Program-made: the position numbers and the translations under genes
Part shown: piece by piece, positions 50,022 to 59,181 of the stretch
How positions within the stretch are numbered: the first letter of the stretch is position 1
How the letters are laid out: each line of letters opens with the position of its first letter
Origin: Oceanobacillus profundus
Lineage (GTDB): Bacteria; Bacillota; Bacilli; Bacillales; Amphibacillaceae
Length of the DNA stretch: 64,000 bases
Assembly (NCBI RefSeq): GCF_003515705.1
Contig: NZ_QWEH01000003.1
Coordinates: 186,001-250,000 of the forward strand
Direction: 5' to 3'
Notes under the pieces: model-generated
The model's database searches: none
Told to the model about the DNA's origin: nothing
The model's input: only the letters and a program-made list of their open reading frames with translations

Positions 50022-50056
50022 AATAGAGCAGATGAATGTAGCTCATCTGCTCTATT
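50022..50056 (-). terminator. Terminator after ftsZ
   Basis: Perfect 14-bp stem AATAGAGCAGATGA / TCATCTGCTCTATT with a 7-nt loop, followed by TTCAATTCC on the minus strand, 22 bp beyond the ftsZ stop. Confidence 0.9.
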
Positions 50057-50078
50057 ATGTCTTCGTACAAGTTATTTT

Positions 50079-51233
50079 TTATCGATTACGGTTTCGATTT
50101 CTTAAAAATGTAGGAATATCAAGCTCGTCGTCCTCTTGTCTAACACGAGGCTGTGGCTGTTGTTGCTCACGCTGCTCGCGCTGCTCTCTTTGAACCGGTT
50201 CTTCCCTCGTGGCAGCATGCTGGTTATGACTAGCCATAGGACGATGCTGTTTTTGCTTAATTTCTGCTTTTGGTTGTACAGTCTCATCAAAACCTGTTGC
50301 AATTACTGTAACAACAATTTCATCATTTAGATTCTCATTAATAACGGATCCAAAGATAACGTTCACTTCTTTATCTGCTGCTGAAGTAACTAAATCTGCA
50401 GCTTCTTGAACTTCATAAAGGCTTAAGTTCGTACCGCCAGTAATATTCATTAGGATACCATGTGCACCATCGATAGAAGTCTCCAGTAGTGGAGATGAAA
50501 TTGCTTTTTTCGCAGCTTCTGTTGCACGCGTTTCACCAGTTGCAATACCAATTCCCATGAGTGCAGAACCTTTATCAAACATAATTGTTTTAACATCAGC
50601 AAAATCAACGTTAATTAGACCTGGCTTCGCAATTAAATCTGAGATACCTTGTACACCTTGTCGTAACACATTATCTGCTTCACGGAATGCTTCAAGCATT
50701 GGTGTGTTTTTGTCTACAATTTCAAGTAAGCGATCATTTGGAATTACGATTAATGTATCAACACTTCCTTTAAGTGTATCAATTCCAGAAATTGCTTGGG
50801 TAGAGCGTCTTCTTCCTTCAAAAGAGAATGGACGTGTTACAACACCTACAGTTAATGCTCCAAGATCTTTAGCAACTTGTGCAATTACAGGAGCAGCACC
50901 AGTTCCGGTGCCACCACCCATTCCAGCAGTTACAAATACCATATCAGCACCTTGCAATACTTCTTCTAGCTGTTCTTTGCTCTCTTCGGCAGCTTTCTTT
51001 CCAACTTCCGGATTTGCACCTGCTCCAAGACCACGTGTCAGTTTACCACCTATTTGTATTGTTGTTTCTGCTTTAGACAAATTCAAAGCCTGAGCATCAG
51101 TATTTACCGCTATAAATTCTACACCTTCAACACCATGCTCAATCATTCGGTTCACAGCATTGTTTCCACCGCCACCTACACCGATAACTTTAATTGTCGC
51201 TAATTCCTCCATATTTGTATCAAACTCTAACAT
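50079..51233 (-). CDS. ftsZ: Cell division protein FtsZ
   Basis: Tubulin-like GTPase that forms the division ring. 384 aa. GTP-binding loop [14 protein letters not shown] near 103-117, [18 protein letters not shown] at the start, T7 loop [12 protein letters not shown] near 205, variable Q/R-rich linker about 318-365, and the C-terminal peptide DIPTFLRNR that binds FtsA and SepF. AGGAGGAAAGAAAT precedes the ATG. Unlike in B. subtilis, a family 2 repeat separates ftsA from ftsZ, giving a 190-bp gap. Confidence 0.99.
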   Translation of the reverse strand: MLEFDTNMEELATIKVIGVGGGGNNAVNRMIEHGVEGVEFIAVNTDAQALNLSKAETTIQIGGKLTRGLGAGANPEVGKKAAEESKEQLEEVLQGADMVFVTAGMGGGTGTGAAPVIAQVAKDLGALTVGVVTRPFSFEGRRRSTQAISGIDTLKGSVDTLIVIPNDRLLEIVDKNTPMLEAFREADNVLRQGVQGISDLIAKPGLINVDFADVKTIMFDKGSALMGIGIATGETRATEAAKKAISSPLLETSIDGAHGILMNITGGTNLSLYEVQEAADLVTSAADKEVNVIFGSVINENLNDEIVVTVIATGFDETVQPKAEIKQKQHRPMASHNQHAATREEPVQREQREQREQQQPQPRVRQEDDELDIPTFLRNRNRNR

Positions 51234-51296
51234 ATTTCTTTCCTCCTAATGTGCAAAATTACAAGAATACCAGAAGCTAATTTCAATGTGATCTTT

Positions 51297-51382
51297 TTAG
51301 AAAACTTGGCGTTTGCCAGGCTTTTAGGCAAATGACTTCGTTGCACTTATGCAAATAATAAAAGTTTTATATTTTTTATCTG
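51297..51382 (-). repeat. Family 2 two-hairpin repeat, copy 4 (between ftsA and ftsZ)
   Basis: TTAGAAAACTTGGC start; hairpin 1 GGCGTTTGCC / GGCAAATGAC (a T-A pair where copy 2 has C-G; one mismatch); core GTTGCACTTATGCA; hairpin 2 CAAATAATAAAA / TTTTTTATCTG with two mismatches. It ends 63 nt before the ftsZ ATG, so it lies in the ftsA-ftsZ message. Confidence 0.86.
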
Positions 51383-51423
51383 TCAAAAAGTTCCATTACC
51401 TTTTGAATTCACATCAGTTATTC

Positions 51424-52707
51424 TTAATCAAAGAAATACTTAAATAAATTAGCAAAACTAGAGTCTTTTTTCTTATTCTCTTTCGTTTCTTTTTTGACCT
51501 TTGGCTGTTTTTGCGGTCTTTTTGGTTTCGGTTCTGTTGTATCTTCAACTACAGATGGATACAAATCTTTTCCTTGTATCTTCGCATTATGATAAGCGAA
51601 CTGCAATATTCCAATACCTGCTGTATATTGTGCTTCTCTTACACCTATGTAATCTGGGATAGCAACGCGTACATTTGATCGGAATAAGTCCTCAGCAAGC
51701 TCAAGACTTCCTGGCATCGAACTCGTTCCACCAGTCAATACATACCCACCTGGAAGCTCGCCGTAACCCATTTTTCTAATTTCTCTTTCTACATAAGCAT
51801 AAATTTCTTCCAGTCTTGCTTCAATCATATCAGAAATTTGCAGCTGATTATAGGTTTCTCTTGTGTTGCTTCCAATGATTGAAACTTCAAATGTTTCTTC
51901 TTCAGAAGCATGATCATAAAATGCATGTCCATAATTCAGTTTAATATCTTCTGCTTCTTCTGTAGATGTCCTTAGACCGATAGACAAATCCTTCGTAATA
52001 TTATCTCCACCTAAGCTAATAACACTTGTTGAAATTAGATGGTCGTTACCAAAAACTGAAACGGTAGTACAGCCACCACCCACATCAATTAGAGCAACCC
52101 CCATATTCTTTTCATCTTTTGAAAGAGCAATCGTTCCGGCTGCAAGTGGCTGAAGGCAAATATCGGACACTTGCAAGTTAGCACGTTCTACACATTTTAA
52201 AATATTATGTAGTACTGTCTTTGAGCATGTAATAATTGTACCTTCCATTTCCAACCGAACGCCAATCATACCACGCGGATCCGTGATTTCATCCAAACCA
52301 TCTACAATAAATTGTTTTGGAATAACATCAATAATTTCACGTTCTGGTGGAATTGAGATTACCTGTGCTCCGTCGATGACTCTTGTCACATCCTCATCAC
52401 CAATTTCACGGTTTTCGCTTTGAACTGCTACTACCCCATGACAAGGCTGTAATTGAACATGACTTCCGTTTATACCAACGACAACACTTTCAATCTGCAT
52501 CCCTACCATGCGCTCAGCTTGTTCTACCGCGTTTCGGATTGAATGAACCGTTTGATCGATATCAACAACTGCACCTTTTTTCATACCATTTGATTTAGCG
52601 GTCCCAACCCCGATTATATTCAATGAATCGTTCAAAACTTCTCCAATAATGACTTTAATCGCTGTTGTACCTATATCAAGACTTACTAATATTTCACTAT
52701 TATTCAA
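51424..52707 (-). CDS. ftsA: Cell division protein FtsA
   Basis: Actin-like ATPase that tethers FtsZ filaments to the membrane. 427 aa. Phosphate-1 motif VSLDIGTTAIKVIIGE near 9-24, DVGGGCTTVSVFG near 207, adenosine motif GYVLTGGTSSMPG near 330. The C-terminal basic/amphipathic tail (KKKDSSFANLFKYFFD) is the membrane-targeting helix. Followed by the family 2 repeat and ftsZ. Upstream 399 bp contain family 3 copy Y and no gene. Confidence 0.98.
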   Translation of the reverse strand: MNNSEILVSLDIGTTAIKVIIGEVLNDSLNIIGVGTAKSNGMKKGAVVDIDQTVHSIRNAVEQAERMVGMQIESVVVGINGSHVQLQPCHGVVAVQSENREIGDEDVTRVIDGAQVISIPPEREIIDVIPKQFIVDGLDEITDPRGMIGVRLEMEGTIITCSKTVLHNILKCVERANLQVSDICLQPLAAGTIALSKDEKNMGVALIDVGGGCTTVSVFGNDHLISTSVISLGGDNITKDLSIGLRTSTEEAEDIKLNYGHAFYDHASEEETFEVSIIGSNTRETYNQLQISDMIEARLEEIYAYVEREIRKMGYGELPGGYVLTGGTSSMPGSLELAEDLFRSNVRVAIPDYIGVREAQYTAGIGILQFAYHNAKIQGKDLYPSVVEDTTEPKPKRPQKQPKVKKETKENKKKDSSFANLFKYFFD

Positions 52708-53106
52708 CGAAAGGCACCTCCAGAATCAGAAACTTCCAGTATTACTGTCGTTTCTATGAACTTCCTTTTTTATCTATTGTATAATCTACTATTTTATAGG
52801 AAATCAGTAAAAAAATAAAACATATATAGGTTATTCCACAAAAGGTGGCAATATCCCTTCTTAACGCTTTAAAAAAACTAAATTCCTCTAAAAAAATGTG
52901 TTCAAAAGAGAAAGAAAAGACCCAAGTCTACTAAAGTCATAATTCCTGGGGAGTTTTGGCCCCACTGCAAGGCCAATACGAGTACGGCTTATGCATCGAA
53001 GGTCGATATGTCCTTTTCCCTAGGCTTTTGAACAACCTTTTATGAGTATCTTATATATCTTTCGTAAACACAACTATTTATATGACTTTCCTACCACAAC
53101 ATTTAT
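52708..53106. promoter_or_regulatory. Gap between divIB and ftsA, probably holding the ftsAZ promoters
   Basis: B. subtilis has ylxW, ylxX and sbp here; none is present. Family 3 copy Y takes up 52899-53034. The remaining AT-rich parts (52708-52898, 53035-53106) presumably hold the ftsA promoter(s), but none can be placed with confidence. Confidence 0.4.
52899..53034 (-). repeat. Family 3 element, copy Y, upstream of ftsA
   Basis: 136 bp bounded by a perfect 10-bp inverted repeat TGTTCAAAAG / CTTTTGAACA. In minus-strand sense it contains CCTTCGATGCATAAGCCG, GGCC-N9-GGCC, and a hairpin TGGGG-N8-CCCCA. Higher GC than its surroundings. No coding frame. It shares ends and the TCGATGCAT core with copy X. 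The whole element could fold as one RNA closed by its ends. Confidence 0.6.
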
Positions 53107-53919
53107 TTATTCGGATTCTGTTGATTCCTCATTGTCTGGAATTCCTTCTATTTCTGTCATATCTTCGTCCTCTTCCTGATTAAAAGACTCAAAGTAGATA
53201 CCTACTCCAATATGAATGATCCCTTTTTCCTCTGGATCAAGCTGTGCAACAATTGACGGATAAACTTCCATTTTTTCAGCAAAGTCGCGAATCGTTCCTT
53301 TTACAAGGTAACCATCATTCATGTATAAAAGCACCGTATTTTTATTTTCATCAGTTGGGATCCAATGGATTTCCGAAATAACATTCCTGATGCTACCAGG
53401 GAGTTCCTTTAGCTCCTCTGCCATTCTATGTAGATATTCCTCATCATCAAACCCATAAATTAGCGGAGCTTCGCCATTGAACGTCCCATTCGTAACATTT
53501 AGAATTTCACCATTACCTAATACTGGTTTATACGCTGTTTCGTTACGAATATATCCAATGATTTGCTGTTCTTTTACATGAATATCAATTGTCCATGGTA
53601 ATTTTCTACTTACTTTTACAGACTCTAATATAGGGTTCTTATTTATTAATTGTTCAGTTTCTGCTCGGTTAATTGTCCATATATTTGTATCAGTCGTTAA
53701 ATTGCTACTTTCGATAATCTCTTCATCTGTTACATACGTATTTCCATTCACGGCAATTGTTTTAATATGGCTCAATGGTGATTGTAAATATACGATGATA
53801 GATATCAAGAAAAAAAAGATTGAAAGATAAAATATAAGTCGACGGTTTGCTTTTTTCTTACGTGCTTGTTTCAATTTTGGAATACGATCCTCAATCGAAA
53901 CAATATTCTTTTTACTCAT
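53107..53919 (-). CDS. divIB: Cell division protein DivIB (FtsQ)
   Basis: Single-pass membrane protein of the divisome (DivIB-FtsL-DivIC complex). 270 aa from the ATG of MSKKNIVSIED; an ATG two codons upstream is nearly as good, since AAGGAAG lies between 2 and 8 nt away. Cytoplasmic basic N-terminus, TM about 28-48 (FYLSIFFFLISIIVYL), POTRA domain starting SHIKTIAVNGNTYVT, beta domain and an acidic Glu/Asp tail. It follows spoVE directly; murG and murB, normally between them in Bacillus, are absent. Confidence 0.93.
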   Translation of the reverse strand: MSKKNIVSIEDRIPKLKQARKKKANRRLIFYLSIFFFLISIIVYLQSPLSHIKTIAVNGNTYVTDEEIIESSNLTTDTNIWTINRAETEQLINKNPILESVKVSRKLPWTIDIHVKEQQIIGYIRNETAYKPVLGNGEILNVTNGTFNGEAPLIYGFDDEEYLHRMAEELKELPGSIRNVISEIHWIPTDENKNTVLLYMNDGYLVKGTIRDFAEKMEVYPSIVAQLDPEEKGIIHIGVGIYFESFNQEEDEDMTEIEGIPDNEESTESE

Positions 53920-54116
53920 CCCCATTTCTTCCTTTTTACATTTATTTACGTTAGCAAAAGAATAAAACGGCAAATCTTAAAGCCGTTTTTATCTGTTACA
54001 TGAATTATATCATAAAACATAGCGGAAGATGTAGTGTACTTACCATACTTTATCAAGTTTTTCCAGTTACAGGGCTGTGAATTTTTTCCAAGCAAGGAAC
54101 TGAAAAGAACTTCACC

Positions 54117-55229
54117 TTAAATCTTAGAATATATACTAATATTTAGCAAAACGCCAACAGAGCATAAAGTCAATGTTAAAGATGAACCACCATAGCTTAG
54201 AAATGGTAATGTAATCCCTGTAACTGGAATCAGACCAATCACAACACTTATATTAATCATCGCTTGTACTGCAAGCATTCCTGCAATTCCAAGTGCTAGA
54301 AAACGTCCAAATAGATCTGGTGCTTCGAGTGAAATTTTAATTCCCCTCCATAAAAGCAGGAAAAATAGAACAATGATAACAGTTCCGCCAATAAATCCAA
54401 GTTCTTCACCTAATATAGCAAAAATAAAATCAGTTTGTGGCTCAGGTAAATAAAAATACTTCTGCAAGCTATTCCCTAATCCTAATCCCATTAAACCACC
54501 TGGTCCAATCGCATATAAAGACTGGATAATTTGAAAACCATCCCCAAGTGGATCCTCCCACGGATTTAGAAATGCCGTAATTCGACTAATTCGATATGGT
54601 GCAGATGCAATCAAGCCTACAAAACCGAGCATTCCAATTGCAGCAAGACCAAAAAAATGTGTTAACCTTGCACCAGCAGCAAAAATCATAATCATACATG
54701 TAAGGACAAGAACCATTCCTGTTCCAAGGTCTGGTTGCAGCATAATTAGACCAAAAGCAGTAAAAACAAGTAAAATACATGGAAGAAAGCCTTTTTTAAA
54801 AGAAGTTATATATTTTTGATTTGCAGAAAGGATCGCAGCAAGAAAAATGATTAGCCCGAGCTTCATAAATTCGGATGGTTGAATACTAAATGCACCCACC
54901 CCTATCCAGCTCTGTGCTCCACCTCGAACCAACCCTACTCCAGGGATTAAGACAAGCAGTAATAATATAAAACAAAATAGCAGTATTAAATTTGCATATT
55001 TTTTCCACGTATAATACGGAATGACCATGAAAAAAAACATCGCAACCACTCCTGCACCAGCAAAGAGAAGCTGTCTTTTTAAATAGTAAAAGGAATCATT
55101 AAATTTGTAATCAGACCATACGTAGGATGAACTGTAAACCATGACAATCCCAACGACTAATAAAATAACGATTATAAAAAGCAAAGGCAGATCTGGCCTT
55201 TTTTGCTCCTTTAGTAATTTATTTAACAA
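54117..55229 (-). CDS. spoVE: Stage V sporulation protein E (SEDS glycosyltransferase)
   Basis: SEDS-family peptidoglycan polymerase needed for spore cortex, partner of SpoVD. 370 aa, 10 TM segments. Family residues: WSDYKFNDSFYYLKRQL near 50, SFSIQPSEFMKLG-like segment GAFSIQPSEFMKLG, NPWEDPLGDGFQIIQS near 230, PEPQTDFIFAILGEELG and GLIPVTGITLPFLSYGGSS. Closer to SpoVE than to FtsW, with murD upstream as in B. subtilis. No ATG fits: the TTG of MLNKLLKEQK has AAAGGGGTG 5 nt upstream. Confidence 0.93.
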   Translation of the reverse strand: MLNKLLKEQKRPDLPLLFIIVILLVVGIVMVYSSSYVWSDYKFNDSFYYLKRQLLFAGAGVVAMFFFMVIPYYTWKKYANLILLFCFILLLLVLIPGVGLVRGGAQSWIGVGAFSIQPSEFMKLGLIIFLAAILSANQKYITSFKKGFLPCILLVFTAFGLIMLQPDLGTGMVLVLTCMIMIFAAGARLTHFFGLAAIGMLGFVGLIASAPYRISRITAFLNPWEDPLGDGFQIIQSLYAIGPGGLMGLGLGNSLQKYFYLPEPQTDFIFAILGEELGFIGGTVIIVLFFLLLWRGIKISLEAPDLFGRFLALGIAGMLAVQAMINISVVIGLIPVTGITLPFLSYGGSSLTLTLCSVGVLLNISIYSKI

Positions 55230-55368
55230 AAAAACACCCCTTTTCCAATTTTGGATCAGGGGCATTTGTAGTATGCTCTATATCGTTTTAATAATTAAGA
55301 CTCTCGGTATAGATATCTTACTTCTGTTCAATGTTTATGACCAACCGAATCATTTTTTGTGTTTGCCC

Positions 55369-56718
55369 CTACATTAGCTTATGCACGGCTTGTACAAACA
55401 TGTCTCCTCTTTCTTCAAATGTTCGATATTGATCCCAGCTTGCACACGCTGGTGACAAAAGAATAACTTCATTTTCCTCTGAAATCGAATATGCTGCATG
55501 GACTGCATCTTCGACATTCTCAGATTCAATTACTTTTTCTATCCCAACTTCAGCGGCTAACTCTTTTAACTTGCTTGCAGTTTGGCCAAATACAACCATA
55601 GCTCTAACATGTTTCAGGTGTGGCTTCAAATCGGTAAATTCATTCCCCCGATCAAGTCCACCTGCTAAAAGAATCGTCGGTTGTTTAAATGAATCTAATG
55701 CTTTTTGAGTCGCCAAAATATTTGTTGCTTTTGAATCGTTGTAAAATAATCGTCCATTAATATTTTCAACAAATTGTAAACGATGCTCTACTCCGGAAAA
55801 CGTCGTTAATACACGATAAATACCTTCATTTGTTGCTCCATTTAACTTTGCAGCAGCAATTGCAGCTAATATATTTTGCAAATTATGCTCTCCGACCAAA
55901 ACAATTTCTTTCAATTCGATGATTTTTTCATTTTTAAAATAAACATACTTGTCATCGATCCATGCACCAGCTTCAAGCTTTTGGTGAACGGAAAAAGGAA
56001 TGAGTTTTGCACGTGCGTCCTTTACTTCCTCTGCAATAGCTTTATCCTCAGCATTATAAATGAGGTAGTCATCCTTCGTCTGATTTCTAAAGATATTAAA
56101 CTTTGCCTGCTTATAATTGGACAACGTTTTATGGTAATCCAAATGTGCTTCAAATATATTTAATAAGATTGCTGTTGTTGGTCTGAATTTTTCAGTCCCT
56201 TGTAGTTGAAAAGACGATAATTCAAGCACAAGAGCTTCATCATCTTGCATGGATTGCACTGCTTCTGTAGCAACAATCCCAATGTTACCAGCCACTCTAA
56301 CTGGCCGTTCGCTTTTCTTAAGCATATCCGTTACCAAAGTAGTGGTTGTTGTTTTCCCATTCGAGCCTGTCACTCCAATTATTGGACCGTCAAATAAATA
56401 ATAAGCTAATTCAATTTCCGTAATAATGGGAATATCTCGTCTTATTGCTTCTGCTACAATCGGATTATCATAGGATATACCTGGATTCTTAATAACAAGA
56501 TCCATTCCATCTAAAATGGAAATAGGATGAGAGCCTATTATAACTTCAGCACCCATCTCTTTCAGTCGTATAACAGTCTCATCCTGCTCTGTTGCTTGCT
56601 TATCATGAACTCGAATAGTTTTATCATTTGCTAAAAGGGCTTCAGCTGCTGCTGTTCCACTTCTTGCAAGTCCTAAAACAACAATGTTAGAATAAGGGAA
56701 TTCTGTTAATCTCTTCAT
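55369..56718 (-). CDS. murD: UDP-N-acetylmuramoylalanine-D-glutamate ligase
   Basis: Adds D-glutamate to UDP-MurNAc-L-Ala. 449 aa. Mur ligase P-loop GVTGSNGKTTTTTLV near 113-127, LELSSFQLQGTEKF near 155, GVEHRLQFVENINGRLFYNDSKATN in parts (GVEHRLQFVE, FYNDSKATN). The start ATG overlaps the mraY stop by one base (TAATG), so the two are coupled. Confidence 0.97.
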   Translation of the reverse strand: MKRLTEFPYSNIVVLGLARSGTAAAEALLANDKTIRVHDKQATEQDETVIRLKEMGAEVIIGSHPISILDGMDLVIKNPGISYDNPIVAEAIRRDIPIITEIELAYYLFDGPIIGVTGSNGKTTTTTLVTDMLKKSERPVRVAGNIGIVATEAVQSMQDDEALVLELSSFQLQGTEKFRPTTAILLNIFEAHLDYHKTLSNYKQAKFNIFRNQTKDDYLIYNAEDKAIAEEVKDARAKLIPFSVHQKLEAGAWIDDKYVYFKNEKIIELKEIVLVGEHNLQNILAAIAAAKLNGATNEGIYRVLTTFSGVEHRLQFVENINGRLFYNDSKATNILATQKALDSFKQPTILLAGGLDRGNEFTDLKPHLKHVRAMVVFGQTASKLKELAAEVGIEKVIESENVEDAVHAAYSISEENEVILLSPACASWDQYRTFEERGDMFVQAVHKLM

Positions 56719-57701
56719 TATAAGCCCACCTCAATATAAATGCCGAGTGCGGCAAATAAAAGTCCTACTAACCAAAATGTCGTCACAACCCGCCATTCTG
56801 ACCAGCCGAGCAGTTCATAATGGTGATGTAATGGACTCATTTTAAATACACGTTTTCCTGTTGTCTTAAATGAAATAACCTGAATAATTACAGAAAGTGT
56901 TTCGATAACAAAGACGCCACCAATAATTACTAACAGAATTTCCATTTTCAACAAAATAGAAATAGCTGCAATCGCTCCTCCAAGCGCGAGTGACCCTGTA
57001 TCTCCCATAAACACCTTTGCTGGGTGTGCATTAAATACCAGAAATCCAAGTAATGCCCCAACCACAGCCAATGCAAAGATGGCTGGTTCGTTTTGACCAG
57101 TACCATACCAAGCAAGGATTGCAAATGCTCCAAACGCAATAGCAGCTGTACCAGCTAGCAGTCCATCTAAACCATCCGTTAAGTTTACAGCGTTAGAAGC
57201 ACCGACAAGCATGAATATGATTAATAGTGCATAGCCCCAGCCTAGTTCCCACTGAATATCCGTTCCCGGTATTTGAACCGCTGTTGAAAATCCTTGACTA
57301 CGTAAAATAAAGTAAAATACAAGTGCAATAACAATTTGCCCAAGTAACTTTTGCAATGATGTTAAACCAAGATTTCGTTTCATCGCTACTTTTATAAAGT
57401 CGTCGAGAAACCCGAGTAACCCATATCCAAAGATAACAAAAACGAGTAGCCATAATTCATAACCAATTCCAGATTCATCTACTCTTGCAGCCATTATAAT
57501 TGACGTAATAATAACACTAAATATAATCATGATACCGCCCATTGTAGGGGTACCCGTTTTTTTCAAATGTGATTTTGGTCCTTCTTCTCTAATGCTTTGC
57601 CCAAACTTTAATCTTCTTAAAAATGGAATCAATATTGGAGATAAAAGAACGGTAATGAGAAATGCAATCGCTAATGTGATTAATAAAACAGTTAAATTCA
57701 C
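56718..57701 (-). CDS. mraY: Phospho-N-acetylmuramoyl-pentapeptide transferase
   Basis: Integral membrane enzyme that makes lipid I on undecaprenyl phosphate. 327 aa, 10 TM segments. Catalytic aspartates in [15 protein letters not shown] near 96 and [13 protein letters not shown] near 170; [12 protein letters not shown] near 230; end motif [24 protein letters not shown] precedes the ATG. Located between murF and murD. Confidence 0.98.
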   Translation of the reverse strand: MNLTVLLITLAIAFLITVLLSPILIPFLRRLKFGQSIREEGPKSHLKKTGTPTMGGIMIIFSVIITSIIMAARVDESGIGYELWLLVFVIFGYGLLGFLDDFIKVAMKRNLGLTSLQKLLGQIVIALVFYFILRSQGFSTAVQIPGTDIQWELGWGYALLIIFMLVGASNAVNLTDGLDGLLAGTAAIAFGAFAILAWYGTGQNEPAIFALAVVGALLGFLVFNAHPAKVFMGDTGSLALGGAIAAISILLKMEILLVIIGGVFVIETLSVIIQVISFKTTGKRVFKMSPLHHHYELLGWSEWRVVTTFWLVGLLFAALGIYIEVGL

Positions 57702-57810
57702 TTTCTTTCCTCCTCATACATAACCGTCCAAATAGATTGGATGAATCAATACGTTTCATTTATTTTTTAGGTTGTACTTTTAGTAAAATTTTATCTTGCC
57801 TTGTAGTAAT

Positions 57811-59181
57811 CTAATTCTCATCAGTAGTAATAGCTTCGATCATTTCTTCAAATTTTAACCCTCGTGATGCTTTAAATAATATTAGTGAATGTTTTGTTAA
57901 ATAGGGGTTAAGTGCCTGAACTAAATCTTCCTTCGATGCAAAATGAGTATATTTTAGATTAAGGCTCTTCGCTTGAACTGCTGCTTGAATCCATTCAGCA
58001 TGGACTCCATATGTAAAGAGCACAGTGATAGGTGCTTCAATTACTTCGGCAACCGACTCATGAAATTCTCTTGCACGATCTCCTAGCTCAAGAATATCAC
58101 CGAGCACTAACACCTTCTCCTCAAATCCGTTCATTTGTTTCACTACTTCAATAGCTGCCTTCATTGAAGTTGCGGATGCATTATAAGCATCATTGATGAT
58201 GGATACATCATTTATGCCTTTTAGTAGTTCAAACCGCATTCCAGTTAGCTCAAGGTTTTGCAAAGCTTGCTTGCTTTTTTCTGCATGAATGTTTAAAAGC
58301 TTGCCTATAGCAAGCGCAAATACAGCATTTTTTGTATGGTGCTTGCCAAAAAGTGGAACTTGATAAGTCATGCCATCGGAAAGCGTGAATTCTGTTCCCG
58401 TTGTATGTATCTTAACCTCTGAAATTTTATAATCATTTTCTGCACCAAAGCCACACGCAATTTTTTTCTGGTTTATGTGTTTCTCACGGAGCAACGGTTC
58501 ATCACCATCGATAATTAGTACTCCATCTTCATCCAAACCATTTACAATCTCCAGCTTCGCTTTAGCAATACCTTCACGTGATCCCAAGAATTCTATATGT
58601 GACTCACCGATATTTGTAATTATTGCAACATCTGGTCTAGCTATACGTGTTAATAAATCAATTTCCTGGAAGTTACTCATACCCATTTCTACAATTAATG
58701 CTTCGGTATTTCGATCCATTGATAAAATTGTTAATGGTAATCCAATATGATTGTTGAAATTTCCTTTCGTAGCATGAGTTCGATAAGTCGTTTTTACAAC
58801 AGCGGAAGTCAGATCCTTCGTTGTTGTTTTACCATTAGAGCCTGTTATTCCGATTACAATCGGATCAATCTCAGTCCTGTAAGCAGACGCTAAATCCTGA
58901 AGTGCACTCAGGGTGTCTTTTACAAAGTAAATTGGAAGGTTTGGCAGGATGTCATCTGGCAAATGCTTGCTTTCATCCCAAATAATAGCACAGGCACCAT
59001 TGTCAATTGCTTGTTTGACAAATTCATGTCCATCAAAGTTCTCTCCAACAAGCGGAACAAATAATAGACCTTCCCCCTTTGCTCTGCTATCTGTCGTTAC
59101 TTGTTTTATAGTTATATTTTCTTGTATTCCCCCTTGATTAGTGGGGAATTGTTTAGCTAACCAATTTGTAGTAAATAACAT
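57811..59181 (-). CDS. murF: UDP-MurNAc-tripeptide-D-alanyl-D-alanine ligase
   Basis: Adds D-Ala-D-Ala to complete the pentapeptide precursor. 456 aa. ATP loop GITGSNGKTTTKDL near 113-126, MGMSNFQEIDLLTRIARPD in part, and NDAYNASATSMKAAIEV near 325. The ATG overlaps the murE stop (TGATG). In B. subtilis murF lies next to ddl, far from this cluster; here it is in the position found in the classic dcw cluster of other bacteria. Confidence 0.97.
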   Translation of the reverse strand: MLFTTNWLAKQFPTNQGGIQENITIKQVTTDSRAKGEGLLFVPLVGENFDGHEFVKQAIDNGACAIIWDESKHLPDDILPNLPIYFVKDTLSALQDLASAYRTEIDPIVIGITGSNGKTTTKDLTSAVVKTTYRTHATKGNFNNHIGLPLTILSMDRNTEALIVEMGMSNFQEIDLLTRIARPDVAIITNIGESHIEFLGSREGIAKAKLEIVNGLDEDGVLIIDGDEPLLREKHINQKKIACGFGAENDYKISEVKIHTTGTEFTLSDGMTYQVPLFGKHHTKNAVFALAIGKLLNIHAEKSKQALQNLELTGMRFELLKGINDVSIINDAYNASATSMKAAIEVVKQMNGFEEKVLVLGDILELGDRAREFHESVAEVIEAPITVLFTYGVHAEWIQAAVQAKSLNLKYTHFASKEDLVQALNPYLTKHSLILFKASRGLKFEEMIEAITTDEN

